Translations under genes and position numbers: made by a program
NCBI GenBank assembly: GCA_031772625.1
Contig: CM062811.1
Location: 644,504,820 to 644,568,819, forward strand
DNA from: Pinus tabuliformis
Taxonomy: Eukaryota; Streptophyta; Pinopsida; Pinales; Pinaceae
DNA length: 64,000 nt
Direction: 5' to 3'
Notes under the pieces: model-generated
Told to the model about the DNA's origin: nothing
The model's database searches: none
Seen by the model: only the letters and a program-made list of their open reading frames with translations
Shown here: positions 31,168 through 43,358 of the stretch, piece by piece
How positions within the stretch are numbered: the first letter of the stretch is position 1
Layout: each line of letters opens with the position of its first letter

Positions 31168-32290
31168 TTATTGAGGCAGATGTCGAATTAGTAACCCATC
31201 AAATGCAAGAAATAAAACTTTGTTGTCTAAACCAAATATCTCATCATCTTTTTGCAGGGTTTCCTATCTGCTCTATCGATGAGCATTTATCTCTTTAATG
31301 TTGGCAAGGAATGCACTAAATAGTTCATATGATAACCAGCTTCTAGTTTGAAGGAAGAACTCATTTCCATCCACTCGTGGACTACGCACCGAAAGTGCTC
31401 TTCTGTGGGAAGGGGAATTTGGTCTGGTTGCATGATGAGATGAAACTCTACCTTCATATGGATGCCTTGTGGGAGATCCCATGACATAATGTCCTCTTGG
31501 AGACACCACAGTAGATGATATTTTTTGTGCACCCCAGTAGTGGGGTTGTCGTGCTTTCCATCGCCTCATGTTGAGGTGCTTCATCATCTTCATGAAGTGA
31601 ATGCATAAGAGTTTTCTTGAATCCTTTCAAATTTTCCACACCTCGATTAAGCTTCTTGATAGTTGGGGTCAAAGATGTGATAGATCTCAAACACAGTCTC
31701 GCTAGGCCACCCTTCTTAAAAAAAAATGAACGACATAATTATATTTGTTTTTTAAGTTATATCTGTTGGTAGTGCAGTTGGGATTCATATTTCCCTTTCA
31801 GTCACGAAGTGTTAACATAACGCCACACTACATTAAAGCTTAGTTCGGTTTTTGGGGATTAGGAACGGGTTTTTTGCCTTTTAGCAGGAACCTTTCCACT
31901 CTAGCCTGTTTTCGTTATCAGATTAAGAGGAAATAAACATGCCTACCAGTAAGGCCTAAAGTTTAAGCTTAATTAATACCAGGTTAGATTTCTCTCATTC
32001 ACAAGTTTTCTTTTCTCATCGAGTGCCCGTGCAAAGTGGTCACTGGCTTGTTGCAATGCATGCTCAAGCTGTGTAATTTTCTCACGGAGTTCGTAGATGA
32101 GCTGATCTATCTCACTGAGCTTGTGCCTGAGCTTTCCATTGTCTACCTCAAGCTTTGAAACATCTTAGAGGATTTGATCTTCCTGGCCAAGTCCAGCTCG
32201 TCATATGGGTCTATCGGGAGGACTCTCAAGATCTCCTCTAGTTGGCAACTCAAAATCCGAATTATTTCGCATATTGCACAATAAGTAGTG
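31168..32290 (-). pseudogene. At4g15545-like coiled-coil protein pseudogene, intron retained
   Basis: Minus strand. Exon 1 (about 32265-31990): EEILRVLPIDPYDELDLARK, a small frameshift, SKLEVDNGKLRHKLSEIDQL, IYELREKITQLEHALQQASD and HFARALDEKRKLVNE, a long coiled coil. A sequence with GT start and T-rich AG end (about 31980-31715) fits an intron. Exon 2: TPTIKKLNRGVENLKGFKKT, LMHSLHEDDEAPQ, a frameshift, then SPRVDGNEFFLQTRSWLSYE and FSAFLANIKEINAHR. The C-terminus ETLQKDDEIFGLDNK...FDGLLIRHLPQ follows two in-frame stops where QTREE is expected. The order matches the plant family represented by Arabidopsis At4g15545, of unclear function. The intron shows that this is a duplicated gene copy, not a retrocopy. 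The true start codon is not evident. Confidence 0.8.
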
Positions 32291-32389
32291 ATAACCTTAT
32301 GGTGATGCTGGAGGGGAAACACTTCCATGGGGAAGCAACTTCCACGGAGGCGAAATTCTTTGATGGTCAAGAAATGACCCAACAAATTA

Positions 32390-33195
32390 CATGATGTCTT
32401 GCAATGACAAATGTGAATTTTTATTTGAAAAGAATAACATTTTTATTTGGAAAGAATGACAAAAATGCAGAGTGAGGATTGGCTCGGATGAACAGGGTTT
32501 GCCCAGCCCAATCCGGAAAAGAGAACACCTTCAATGTAATTAAATCAAATTACTCATTTATCCAAATGTGCCTTCTCTCTAAATCGATTTCTTATTGTGT
32601 ACTCGTAAGCCAAGCAAGAATATTTAGAGTACGAAAGAAAAAGGGTCTTCTGTGATTTTTTTCAAAAGAGCTTTTAAGAAAAGGTCATTGCTCATAATGG
32701 TTTTTTTTCAAAAAAAGGCTGATGATATTCAATTTTATTTAAATAAATTGTATTAAAAACAAAAAAAGGCTTTGCTCAAATAAATTATGTGCATTAAAAG
32801 GGTTTATGCAAGTTTTTCTGAAAGCATCACTTTTGTAAAGAATTTGTATATCAATCTATTTGTAGAAATTGAGCAATAGAGAAGCCATTGCCATTTTTTT
32901 AATTGCTAACAACTATGTGTGAAGTTTGATTTTTTTGTTGGACTATAGTGTATTGGTGATAAAAATGGGAAAAACCAAGAAGATAAGATTCATAGATGTG
33001 TGAAGATTTTTTGAAAGATTCAGAAATGAAAAAGGAAAAAGAATGCCTTTGCATTGAAATGCATTAAATAATTTGTAGATGACAACATTGTACGGCTCAT
33101 CAGAAATGCAATGTCAGCCAAGCTTGGCTTTGGATACCCTTGAGCGGTTTTTTAGTCTAAGGATGAGTAATATAGTCGAAGGTAAATAGTTTGGT
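32390..33195. other. No supported gene
   Basis: AT-rich with A and T runs. A small local duplication of TTTTTATTTG-AAAGAAT occurs at 32411-32458. Confidence 0.4.
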
Positions 33196-33204
33196 GAAAC
33201 AACG

Positions 33205-33856
33205 ACAAGTGTACGATGAATGTAAAGAATTTGCAGAAGAAGCATAGAAAGAACACACAAATGTCTTGCTCAGCTACAACTGGATGATGAATATAAAGAG
33301 TATGCAGAACAAGAAAAGAAGGAGCACATAGATGCTTGTGAACCCGATTGTGCACATCCACTAATGGATGAAGATTTGATGAATCGAGCAATAAAGGTTT
33401 TTGATGACAATGAACTGCCATTGGAGCAGCAAATGTTATGGTGAATCCAACAATTCAATTTGTTGATGTTCAGTTTGATGAAATCATGTTTCCTAATGAT
33501 GAATGGTTGCAAATGATGCAACAAAAACATGATTTGAAATGATGCTATTTGAGAGAACCTCACTTGAGACTGAAAACCAAGTGGAAGAAAACCTCTTTGA
33601 AGCACCTAAAGTGACAAAAGAAGAGAATAAAGAACATAACTATCATGGTTCTGCAAATATTTTTAATCCTAACATTGATTTCCAGCCTGCAGTTAAGCAA
33701 GAATATTATGAAGAAGAGTTAAAGTTCCTTGAAGCAAGGCTTGCAACACCGTGCATTGATAAGCTATATATAGAAGATGCAGAAACAAAGGTGGAAGACA
33801 ACACGAATGATGAAAACATCAATGATATTTTCATGAAGTGGAGTCGTGAAAAATAA
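33205..33856 (+). pseudogene. Acidic-protein coding remnant, unrecognised
   Basis: The plus strand shows coding-like sequence split over frames. EYKEYAEQEKKEHIDACEPD, CAHPLMDEDLMNRAIKVFDD and NELPLEQQM lie at about 33287-33435. NPTIQFVDVQFDEIMFPNDE and WLQMMQQKHDLK lie at about 33442-33538. An open frame at 33539-33856 contains VEENLFEAPKV, EYYEEELKFLEARLATP and NDIFMKWSREK. Composition is strongly acidic. Direct repeats of a GATGAATATAAAGA-like segment occur near 33210 and 33280. I do not recognise the family. The broken frames argue for a pseudogene or an unannotated mobile-element protein. Confidence 0.4.
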
Positions 33857-33859
33857 TTT

Positions 33860-34630
33860 TTTATTATAGAGTTATATTGCAACAAAATATTGATGATGAA
33901 AGGCATAAAACATAAGATTACATGTGGCATCTTTGCATATACAAGCCAATTTTCGAAGAAATCCAAGACATGCTTAGACAACCTATAACAATAGAAGACC
34001 TGCACCAACAAATGAAGAAAGTGAGATTTGAGGTGTAGAGAATTTTTTATTTTAAGATTTATAGAAAATATGTCAATATGAATATAAATATAAAAATAAT
34101 TTTTGATATTGCTAAAAAATACTAATAAAATTATAGTGATTTAAAAATATATATTTATTGTTTTATAAATATAAAAATAAAATATTAAAATTTTCCGAAT
34201 ATTTATATATATGAATTAGTAAAATGTTAAAAAAATTTAAAACGTGTATAAATTGATTAATAAAATGTTGGAAAAATGAAAATAATATTTTCTGAACTGT
34301 GAAATAACAAATTTAACTACCATTAAAAATATTGAAATATATATATATTGAAATTTGGTTTTTTGAAATATATATATTATTATTATGATAAGAATAAAGA
34401 TAAATAATATATCAATTTAATTTTGTGATGAACATTGTCCTCCCTGAAATTAACCTTATTGGATCTCCAAAACATAATGATTAAAACAATGAATTAACAT
34501 TTTAGAAGCATTTGACTGCATTTTAAATAAAAGAATCTTGTTTTGGCATACAATATTTATTTAAGAAAAGATGCTTACGGGGACTGGAGATGCAAATTAC
34601 ATCATGCCCGCGTATACCCTAGCTGGCACA
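33860..34630. other. AT-rich spacer
   Basis: Very AT-rich with ATATAT runs (34335-34380). No gene seen. Confidence 0.5.
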
Positions 34631-34631
34631 C

Positions 34632-34790
34632 AATGTAATGGTGTTATGGACCTGACATCACAACAATATCCATAAGTAAAGCTACTGTAAATACCCTGGC
34701 ACTAAATGTAATGGTGTTACGGACCTGACATCACAATAAATGATCCTTACAACAACAATATCCATAAGTACAGCTACCGTAAATATAATT
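34632..34790. repeat. 73-bp tandem duplication downstream of the U-box-like gene
   Basis: AATGTAATGGTGTTA-GGACCTGACATCACAA occurs at 34632 and 34705. CAACAATATCCATAAGTA and a GCTAC-GTAAATA segment also recur. Confidence 0.7.
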
Positions 34791-34922
34791 TGTACTCTGA
34801 TAAACATGTTAGGGCTATTAAATGTAAAAGTATTAATATTTTTTATACGGGAAACTTGTACGTGTGGATTGCATTGATATCCTACAACTTTCACTGCAAA
34901 TATATCACTTCATGTAATTGCC

Positions 34923-36419
34923 CTATGTCTGCTCAGAGGCATTGACATTGTGCATAAACTCTTGCAGCAACAACTTAACGCTTGAATCATATTCATCCAC
35001 CACATTGCTTCCAAGAAAATCGCCAGCAACTCGTACAACATCGTCTCTTCCTTCAGAGCCTTCTTCCTCGACAAGGGTCACCATAATATTTATACCAAAT
35101 TGCAAATGAGACGATCCCATGCTTTTGAAACCCGCAAGGACAAGTTCCATCATTCGGACAATTTGTGTTACGATATCTGATTCTTCCAGCGTCTCCTTCA
35201 ACTCCGAGAAAAACTCATTTTCTCCTTCTTCATGAGACGTGGCTGTTAGTATAGAATTAATTAACCAGAGCCCTCCTTCAAGTGCTACAATAATTAGATC
35301 AACTGTCTTCGCTTCATCATCCTCATTCTTATTCTTCACCATTCTTGACCTACATTTATCAGTTATTGCTGCTTGGTGCAGGTAATGCAAACGCGAGATG
35401 CAAAGAATTACTGAATCAACTAGAACGCCGCCATATTTAGGCTCTAAGTTGCTGCAACTCATTCGATATTTCATCCAGGCAGCCTTTAGGTTTGCCATTC
35501 CGTTGTAGAGGTCTTCATTAGCTATATCGCTGAGATTCTCACGCCCTAACGTACGGAGAGTGACGTGGACTGTCAAGGAGCAGAAAAGATCGAGCCTAGA
35601 CGTAGATAGAATTTCAATGTTCAAGTCGTAAAACATCCCACGACAAATTCTTAAAACCATGCCCTGTATTTTCACTTGATCGCATCGCGTTACAAGTGAA
35701 CACAGAGCGGTAGCAATCGCGAGGAAAAGCTGTGGAGGAAAATTGGTATCCTTCAAACCAATGACATCCACGATCTTGCACAATTCTTTCAAAATATCAC
35801 CTGAAGAGAAGTGGTGAGAGCATAAAAGAGAAAACCGTCCATTTAACACCTGCAACAAGTATTCGTATCCTCCTATTGAACAAAACACAACCCTGTTTTC
35901 CCTCCGGTATTGGCAATAAAGACGGAGCAGATTGAATTTCTGCCACAACACTTTCCAACAGTGTTTAAATTTCTGCCCCAATTGTTTCTTTCCTTTCTGC
36001 CACAAGTCTTTCCGACAATGCCCTGCCTTCACGCCTCTCTTTTCCTCCTCAACATTTACAAGGCGTTCATAATCGGAAACCAATCCCTTCATGAAAAATG
36101 TCATCTCTGCTTCGCTTAAGGTTTGAGTATAGTCCGAAATGACATCTAGCCTTAGGGTTAGGCTTGAGTTGTTTACTATGTATCGTTGCATTTCTTGTCT
36201 CAGGTCAGCCTGGGGTATGACATTGCTAATGTCTAAGGGCCTGCGGGTAAATGGATTAACTGCTTCGTGTTTGGCATCCCAAATAGTCTCCAATGTCGTC
36301 CGGTTGTATAGAACCTGAGCTGGGTCTTCTCTTAGCGGTAGTCGAACCGGATCATATGCAAATTCTTGAAGCAACATATCCAGATATTTTTCAGGTATGT
36401 CAATCATGTCAGAATCCAT
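34923..36419 (-). CDS. U-box-like domain protein, 498 residues, single exon
   Basis: The only long uninterrupted host-like ORF. Start ATG at 36419 in an AAAATGG context. Residues about 7-85 (IPEKYLDMLLQEFAYDPVRL...NRTTLETIWDAKHEAVNPFT-RRPLDISNVIP-ADLRQEM) resemble the U-box of Ufd2/UBE4-type ubiquitin ligases (pattern IP-F-D-L-DPV-LP...R-I...DPF-R-PL-IP-ELR), a fold that recruits ubiquitin-conjugating enzymes. Known Ufd2 proteins carry this domain at the C-terminus; here it is N-terminal. Residues about 135-165 hold a 19-residue duplication (CRKDLWQK / CWKVLWQK). The rest is Leu-rich and helical-looking, possibly an armadillo/HEAT-like partner-binding region, with no signal peptide or clear membrane segment. 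Function as an E3 ligase is inferred. Confidence is high for the ORF, moderate for the domain. Confidence 0.7.
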   Translation of the reverse strand: MDSDMIDIPEKYLDMLLQEFAYDPVRLPLREDPAQVLYNRTTLETIWDAKHEAVNPFTRRPLDISNVIPQADLRQEMQRYIVNNSSLTLRLDVISDYTQTLSEAEMTFFMKGLVSDYERLVNVEEEKRGVKAGHCRKDLWQKGKKQLGQKFKHCWKVLWQKFNLLRLYCQYRRENRVVFCSIGGYEYLLQVLNGRFSLLCSHHFSSGDILKELCKIVDVIGLKDTNFPPQLFLAIATALCSLVTRCDQVKIQGMVLRICRGMFYDLNIEILSTSRLDLFCSLTVHVTLRTLGRENLSDIANEDLYNGMANLKAAWMKYRMSCSNLEPKYGGVLVDSVILCISRLHYLHQAAITDKCRSRMVKNKNEDDEAKTVDLIIVALEGGLWLINSILTATSHEEGENEFFSELKETLEESDIVTQIVRMMELVLAGFKSMGSSHLQFGINIMVTLVEEEGSEGRDDVVRVAGDFLGSNVVDEYDSSVKLLLQEFMHNVNASEQT

Positions 36420-36508
36420 TTTCGGCCTTAATGATCAAGACAATTTGTTTTTATCTTACAAAATTTTCGGCCTTAATGATCAAGACAATTTGTTTTTATC
36501 TTACAAAA
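36419..36508. repeat. 45-bp tandem duplication at the start of the U-box-like gene
   Basis: Two adjacent copies with a period of 45 (TTCGGCCTTAATGATCAAGA begins at 36421 and 36466; no differences seen). They abut the start codon, so they form the 5' UTR or proximal promoter of the minus-strand gene. Confidence 0.9.
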
Positions 36509-36509
36509 T

Positions 36510-38350
36510 GGTTGTTGTGGTTATGTAATATATATCTTAATATAAGATAATATATATATTTCAACTTAGAAATCATATAATAGAATTTTTTGGCCGACTA
36601 TTTTTCGAATATTTGTGGTTCATCTGATCATGAGCCACACTTGTGGGTTCGAAAAGCCTAGGCCAAAAATTTATTTTATGTAATTTCTACCAAAAATATT
36701 TAATTCATTATGGATCACAAAAGCTTGAATACAAAAAATAATATATATCTCCTAAAATGTGATTAACATCTAATAATATACCTCCGTTTATTTTAATTAT
36801 TTTATAAAATATTATATTTATTTTTTTCTAATAAGAATAAATTGGGTGTGGTTTATAGTACATTGATTATGTTGGGTTACTTATTATTTATGGTTGATTA
36901 TCTTTAAATTTTGGTTTTTGAATATGTTTGACTTTCTTTAATTTTTTTATTTACTTATTAGGGGACATTCACCATAATAATAGAAAACTTATTAAGGTTG
37001 ATGATGAATGTTTATAGTTGGTGTTTGAGATATGTTTGTCTATGTTTTTCTATTTAATCGGGTTTGATATGATTAAATATAATAGATTATGTTTCACTAT
37101 AGTTAAAAATGTTTGATCATATTTTATTACACTTTATTGTATTTGACCATAATTGATATTGGTGGATAATGGTTGCCAACAAAATTTAAATTTCATTACC
37201 ATAATATTAGACATATATACATTTAATGTTATTTAATTAAATCTCTTTGAAATTTGTTGTGAAGGTGTCACTTGTTTATATAGAATTTTCTCGAACCTTC
37301 CCCAAATTCCATAAAATCTTCATATTTCTATAAATAATAAAATATGTGCACAGTAATTGGTATGTAATCAAATCCTTATGAAATTGTGAGCCCATTTGAT
37401 TCAAATGTTTTATACACATTTTTTCTTTGTTCATGAATATGGTGGAATTGTATTTAATAATTATATTTATGAGTAATTTTTGTCATTCCATAACCAAAAG
37501 CATTGAGTGATAAAATACTTATTTGATAGTGATGTTACTTGTTTCAAATGTAGTAATCAAACCCCTTCTCTTCAATGTTTTTTCTTCCTAGGTTTTTATC
37601 CTTATTTCTTTCCATCCGTTCACAATTTCTTCATGTATTTGAGATGAGATTTCAATACATAGGGGTGGGTACAAACTCATGATGGTCTCTCATGAAAATG
37701 TAATGGAAATGGAAGCCCGGAAGAAAAGAATCTATTAACTTGTAGGAATGATTAGAGATACTTATACAATAAATTTTAAAATGGTTTAAAAATATAAAAA
37801 TGTAGATAAATGAATTATGCTTTCAAATATGTAATTTTTCTTCATATAAATCATGTCTAATTATGTGAAATTTGAGTTTTCCTCTCATTAATGTGTTATT
37901 TTTCATGCAAACTATAATGCATATATTTTTGTTAGTGCAACCTTTGATTGTTTAAATGATGGAATCCTAATATTTTTGTTAGTGCAACCTTTGATTATTT
38001 AAATGATGGAATCCTAATACAAAAAATTGTAGGGTTATAGAAAACATAGTGTGTACATATCTATTTTTTGAAAATTTATAATCTTAATTTTATATTTATT
38101 TAAAAAATGGAGATTTGTTATAGCCTCGAAATTACAAGGCTGCTAATTTAGGCTAAAAGAACTTTAACATTATTAATAACAGAAATAAACAAGGGATATA
38201 TTTGAATATTTTGATATATGGCAACCTATGTATCAAACATAGTAAGCATTATTACTTTTTTTTTTAAATTATATATTTAGAATGTACATGTATTATTCTA
38301 TATATGCTTGTGGTTTCATGGACAATGAATTTGTCTAGCCTATAGAAAAA
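36510..38350. other. AT-rich spacer with a 47-bp tandem duplication
   Basis: No gene seen. GTTAGTGCAACCTTTGATT occurs at 37931 and 37978 in a 47-bp tandem duplication with one difference in the part compared. Confidence 0.6.
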
Positions 38351-39563
38351 TAACATATCATGGTAAATTTTAGGGGCGAATTATAGCCCAAAGGCAAAAT
38401 TTGAGGGGTTTTACATTTTAAGAGGGTGATTTTTTCTATTAAAAACCCTTTTCATATAGTTAGCCCCAATTTTATTTAAAAAATATTTTTTTTTTTTTTT
38501 TAATTTTAGCCCAAAATAAAAATGTGCGGATAAACTAACTCAACCTTCATTTGGCCAGATTCGCTGGTTTTGGGAAATCATATTCCCTTAAAATCACCGA
38601 ATTTGGGAGGATAAACTAACCGAACCTTCATTTGGCCCAATTCGCTGGTTTTGGGAAATCGTATTCCCTTAAAATCGTTGAATTTTGATATTTAACTCTG
38701 GTTTGGGAGATTAAAATGATTTAATACCTTACATCGGGTGCAATTTTTTTTAATACCATGGGCCAATACCAAATGCCCAAAAACCATCTCTCATTTCAAA
38801 ATCAAAATATTTATAAATATTTTATTCGAATTTAATTTTATAACATTTTTTAATTAAATCTAAAAGCAAAAATATTATAATTACTTTTAAGATATATCTA
38901 AATCCCTTATCAGATTCAAATATATGAGATATAAATAATGGTTATAAATTAAGACCCATTTTACCATATAAGTTAGTCTAATAATTTTGTAACCATATTT
39001 AAACTTTATTAATAAACACATAAAAATTTAATACTTATAATATAACAATTTTTTTAACCATGGATATTCACCCCCATTTACCAAAGACATTATTAAGTTG
39101 TGAACATGCTTTGTTACAATACCATGGGCCAATACCATGACTTATCAATACCACATGCCCAAAAACCATCTCTCATTTTACAATCAAAATATTTTATAGC
39201 TTTTTCTTTTTTTAATTTAATGTTATTACATTTTTGGTATGGAAAAAATATTGTGATATCATGTTATGTTATCTAAACATTATGACTCAATCAAATTAAA
39301 AAAAAAATTGATTAATTAAATTAAAAAAAAAATGATTAATTAATTAATTAAAAATTAAAATATTTTGACTCAATGAAATTACATTAAAAAAATAAAGTAA
39401 TTATTAAACAAACCTAGATCCATTTTAACTTTGGATATATCTAGAGATTTGATATTTAATAACCCTATGTTAAAATGAAAAGTCTACGTTATTATTTTAT
39501 GTAAAAATTTTATGAAAATTCTACATTATTTTTTTTTTATTATATCAAGAGATATTGTTTTGT

Positions 39564-39790
39564 CCATTACTGGTTTTTGAGCTCAAGGTTTATAAGAACC
39601 CATGGTATTCATGTGGAATATAGTCTATTTAAAGGGGGGGATTATACCATCCTAAATCTTTCTTCTCATTCTCCCTCTTTCTCTCTCTCCCTTAGTCTTG
39701 ATTCACATTTCACATTAGCCTTAATTGTCAATCTCTCAAGCTTAGAGAAGGATGGATCTTGGCTCGTGTATATCTAAAGAGAGGCATGCT
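39564..39790 (+). promoter_or_regulatory. Promoter-like module in unit A, copy 1
   Basis: GGTTTTTGAGCTCAAGG, then CATGTGGAATATAGTC, then TATTTAAA (39626-39633), a G-run and a CT-rich tract ending near GGATGGATCTTGGC. A TATA-like box followed by pyrimidines resembles a plant or LTR core promoter. A second, diverged copy lies at 40148-40500, with TTTTTAAAGGGGG at the same place. Confidence 0.4.
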
Positions 39791-41213
39791 ATGAATTCTT
39801 AAAGTAGTATACTTGGATTTGCAAAATGTAAGATTTTTTTTACATAGGGATATCTTAAAGTAGTATTCTTGGATTTGCAAAATGTAATATTTTTTTTACA
39901 TAGGGATATCATTTACTTTTGATTATGGTCTTACCGATTAAGTGCCCATATTCTGGTTTTGATAAGTTTTGATTATGGTTTTGATCAGGTGCAACATCTA
40001 TGACCCTTTCTTATTAAGTGTCTATATTCTAATTTTGATCAGGTGAAAAATCTATGACCCTTGCCTATTAAGTGCTCATATTCTAGCTATCATTTGGGAG
40101 GTTTTTTTTTTATTGTATCCAAGGATGTTGTCTTGTTCTGTGAAGTTACCAGTGGTTTTTGAGCTCTAGGTTTATGAGAACCCATGGTATTTCCCATGAT
40201 ATTCATGTGGAATATAGTCTTTTTAAAGGGGGAATTAAACTAGCCTAGATCCATCTTCTCCCTCTTCCTCTTCCTATGCGTCGAAACCATCAATTTTGAT
40301 TCTCATTTCCCACTCACTAGGTTTTGATTCTCATAAACTAGCCTAGATCCATCTTCTCCCTCTTCCTCTGGGTATCCTTCGAAACCCTCGGTTTTGATTC
40401 TCATTTCCCACTCACTAGGTTTTGATTCTCATTTCCGATTCACCTTAACTAAGGATGGATCTAGGTTGGTGTGTATCAAAAGAGAGGTATATTGTGAATT
40501 CTTAAAGTAGTATACTCTGATTTGCAAAATGTAATGTTTTTTTACATAGGCATATAGTTTATTGGATTTTCAAAATGTAAGGTTTTTTTATATAGGGATA
40601 TGGTTTATTTTTTATTATGGTTTTGATCAGGTGAAGCATCTATGACCCTTGCATACTAAGTGCCCATATTCTACATATCACTTGGGAGGTTTGCATAGGT
40701 TGATCATGATTGTGAAACCCTGTTCCCAAACAAAGACATCTATCCACTTAATTAATCTTTTTTTTTCATTTTAAATTAAAATAAAAATCAATAATATGAA
40801 AAGTATCAATTAGGGGGCTGAAAAAAAGCTAGAAGCACTAGTAGTTGTTGGGATATTTCAGGTTTTCTAATATCATGAGAAAAATGTTTTCTTTTGTTGC
40901 TTTATATTTTATAGTTTGTGTACAGTAAAATATGGTATATTAACAACTTAATCACTTTCTATCTTAATGGTTAATTTTTTTAAATTCATTTACATTATAA
41001 TTAATTAACTTGATATAAAAATTATTGATGAGACAATATTATATAAAGGGAAAGTGATTTGATAATTATAATTAGAAGTTTTCCAAATTTGTGAGTGAAT
41101 GATTGTCTTCACTTTCAATTTCTGAATTGAGATATAATTAAATTTGTAATGATTTATTTATATAATCATCACTCAAACATGATATTTTTCCACAAGGAGG
41201 TCACTCAGAAAAC

Positions 41214-41214
<1 letters not shown>

Positions 41215-41284
<70 letters not shown>
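41215..41284. repeat. TA microsatellite in unit A
   Basis: About 33 TA dinucleotides in a row. The matching run in unit B (47176-47220) is shorter. Confidence 0.95.
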
Positions 41285-41289
<5 letters not shown>

Positions 41290-43358
41290 AATTCCAAAAT
41301 TAAAGAGGTCATTTCCAGTTACAACGGTTTGTCTAATATATATATATATATAACCATCATGCAATATAATGTTATGTTGACTCCATTAAATCAAAACATA
41401 AATTATTATTTTCATATGATAACTATAATTATTATTTTATATGTGTCCTTAGAGGTATCCTAATGTGTTGTTAGATTCTAGCTAGTTCATATTTTATCAT
41501 GTTTATGAAACAATCATAGTCCCTAAGGTGACCATGTATATTCATTTTAAAATTTAAATATTTTGTAATAATTTTTGTCAATATAGACAGTTTTAAAATA
41601 GAAATTCACTAAGCAAAATCATAACAACACTTATCTACTAATCTCTCTCAAAACTACATCTCTCCCTAGACTTTTGTAATTAATATACATTTAAAAAATA
41701 AATATTCAAAACTGAAAACTAAATCTCTCCTCAGTTTCAAATTTATATAAAATCTTTTTTAATTAGTACATATTTAAAAACTAAATATTAAAAATTTATT
41801 TTTATGCGCACTGAGCCATGTTTTCTAATGATGGTCTAAAATCTCATCTTCCTTATTAGCTCTTGCGAATATATGTAGGGCTCTACATTTTAAGGACATC
41901 GCTTTGAAATGTTGAGAATTATTGCAGGGAAGAAACCTCTTCTTTGACTGATGCGAGGGGTTCTCAATTATTTTCGGCTAGGGCTTTGCGTTTTGGGGTT
42001 GCATCTTGATACATAAAATTCCAAGGGAGGCGCGGGCTTATTATCATTGTTTTGCTTAGCCGTAGGAATTTTAAGGCTGATTTCTATTGCAAACCTTTAT
42101 GCGCTATAACCTTTCGTGTTGATTTTCACAATGAAGATTTTATTAATATGCTCTTTTAGTATGTAATGTTGGATTTTTTATGCTTTTTAGTACTAAAAAG
42201 TTTTTGGTTTGGGAATATTGTCGATACAGTTGGGGCATACTTAATGATGGACATGGCTATACCTGTACACTTTGTTACAACAAAAAAATGGGAGAATTAT
42301 ATCTCCAATGCTCATATTTTTTCATCTCCATCTAAAGATAGGTAGGATGAGTAAAAAACATTTCACAAAATCCATGCTCTAACATAGCTACTTGGCAACT
42401 ATTTTACAAACTAATTATATAACAAGATACATAGATAGATCATTCCTAATTTTTCAATAGGCCTCAAAGGAAGTACCCAAACTCAACGAGCAAGGATTGT
42501 AATCCCAATGCTTTGTTCCATTTAAATTCTTGTTCTCACATTTCTTTCCAAGATTTCCTCCCTATCATGACTGGCATAAAGCTTAATGTTTGTTTAGCTA
42601 CACTTGCATAAGTGAGAGTTCTAATGTCTACCTTTGTTACCCTTAGGCTGAGGGAACATCTTCCATCATTATCTCTAATCATTGTTCCTGTTGTTTCACC
42701 ATTTTTCCCTTGTATTTCTTCTCAATTTTTCCATTTTCACCTTTTTTATTTTTTGCACTTATCTTATTCATGTCAATTTTCTAAGGACTTATTGTGGCTC
42801 ATTTCCCACTCCTCACTCATATATTTATATTCCAATACTTGGGAAATATATTTATATTCCATATGAGTAATATACATATTTCAGTCCTCGAGGGATTGCT
42901 TAGAAAACAAGGCTCATAGTCATTACAAGAAATATTCATTATGAGTCCAACACATTGTCACATCTAGGATTTCTCCCTACCACCTGCGCTAAACCTAGTT
43001 GAATTTTCATGAGAAATATCTTTATATTACATATAAGGAATATACTTGTTTTGGTTCTTGATGGATTGATTAGCAAGGCTTCAAGCCATTACAAGAAATA
43101 CTCATTTTGAGCTTTGTTATCCCTTTACAAAGCCTTTATTATTCAGTGAAATATTTGCCTAGATCTTAAAAGATTTTATAATCCAATGAAAGATTCACCA
43201 TGAATTTTCAAGATAGTATAATTTGGTGAGAGATTCGCCAAAAAAATCATATATACATATTATATTATTGATAAAATCGCCTTCCATTTTTCCTATGTAT
43301 CATGGGGATTCGCCCATTTATTATATATAAATTTAGGGGGTTCTTAAAATTTTCCCTG

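Larger units (their letters stand above)
38355..43358. repeat. Direct repeat unit A (about 5.0 kb)
   Basis: Begins CATGGTAAATTTTAGG and ends TTCTTAAAATTTTCCC. It is repeated in the same orientation at 44340-49552. In one stretch of about 180 bases (42470-42650 against 48640-48820) I count 8 differences, so identity there is about 95%. No coding content. It includes an 81-bp tandem duplication (38561/38642) that unit B lacks, two copies of a promoter-like module (39564 and 40148), and TA runs at 41215-41284 and 41334-41352. Giant LTRs are possible but no primer site, polypurine tract or target duplication is seen. Confidence 0.9.

Noticed and set aside
41173..41364. Open frame of IYIYIY residues
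   Set aside because: It is a translation of the TA microsatellite.
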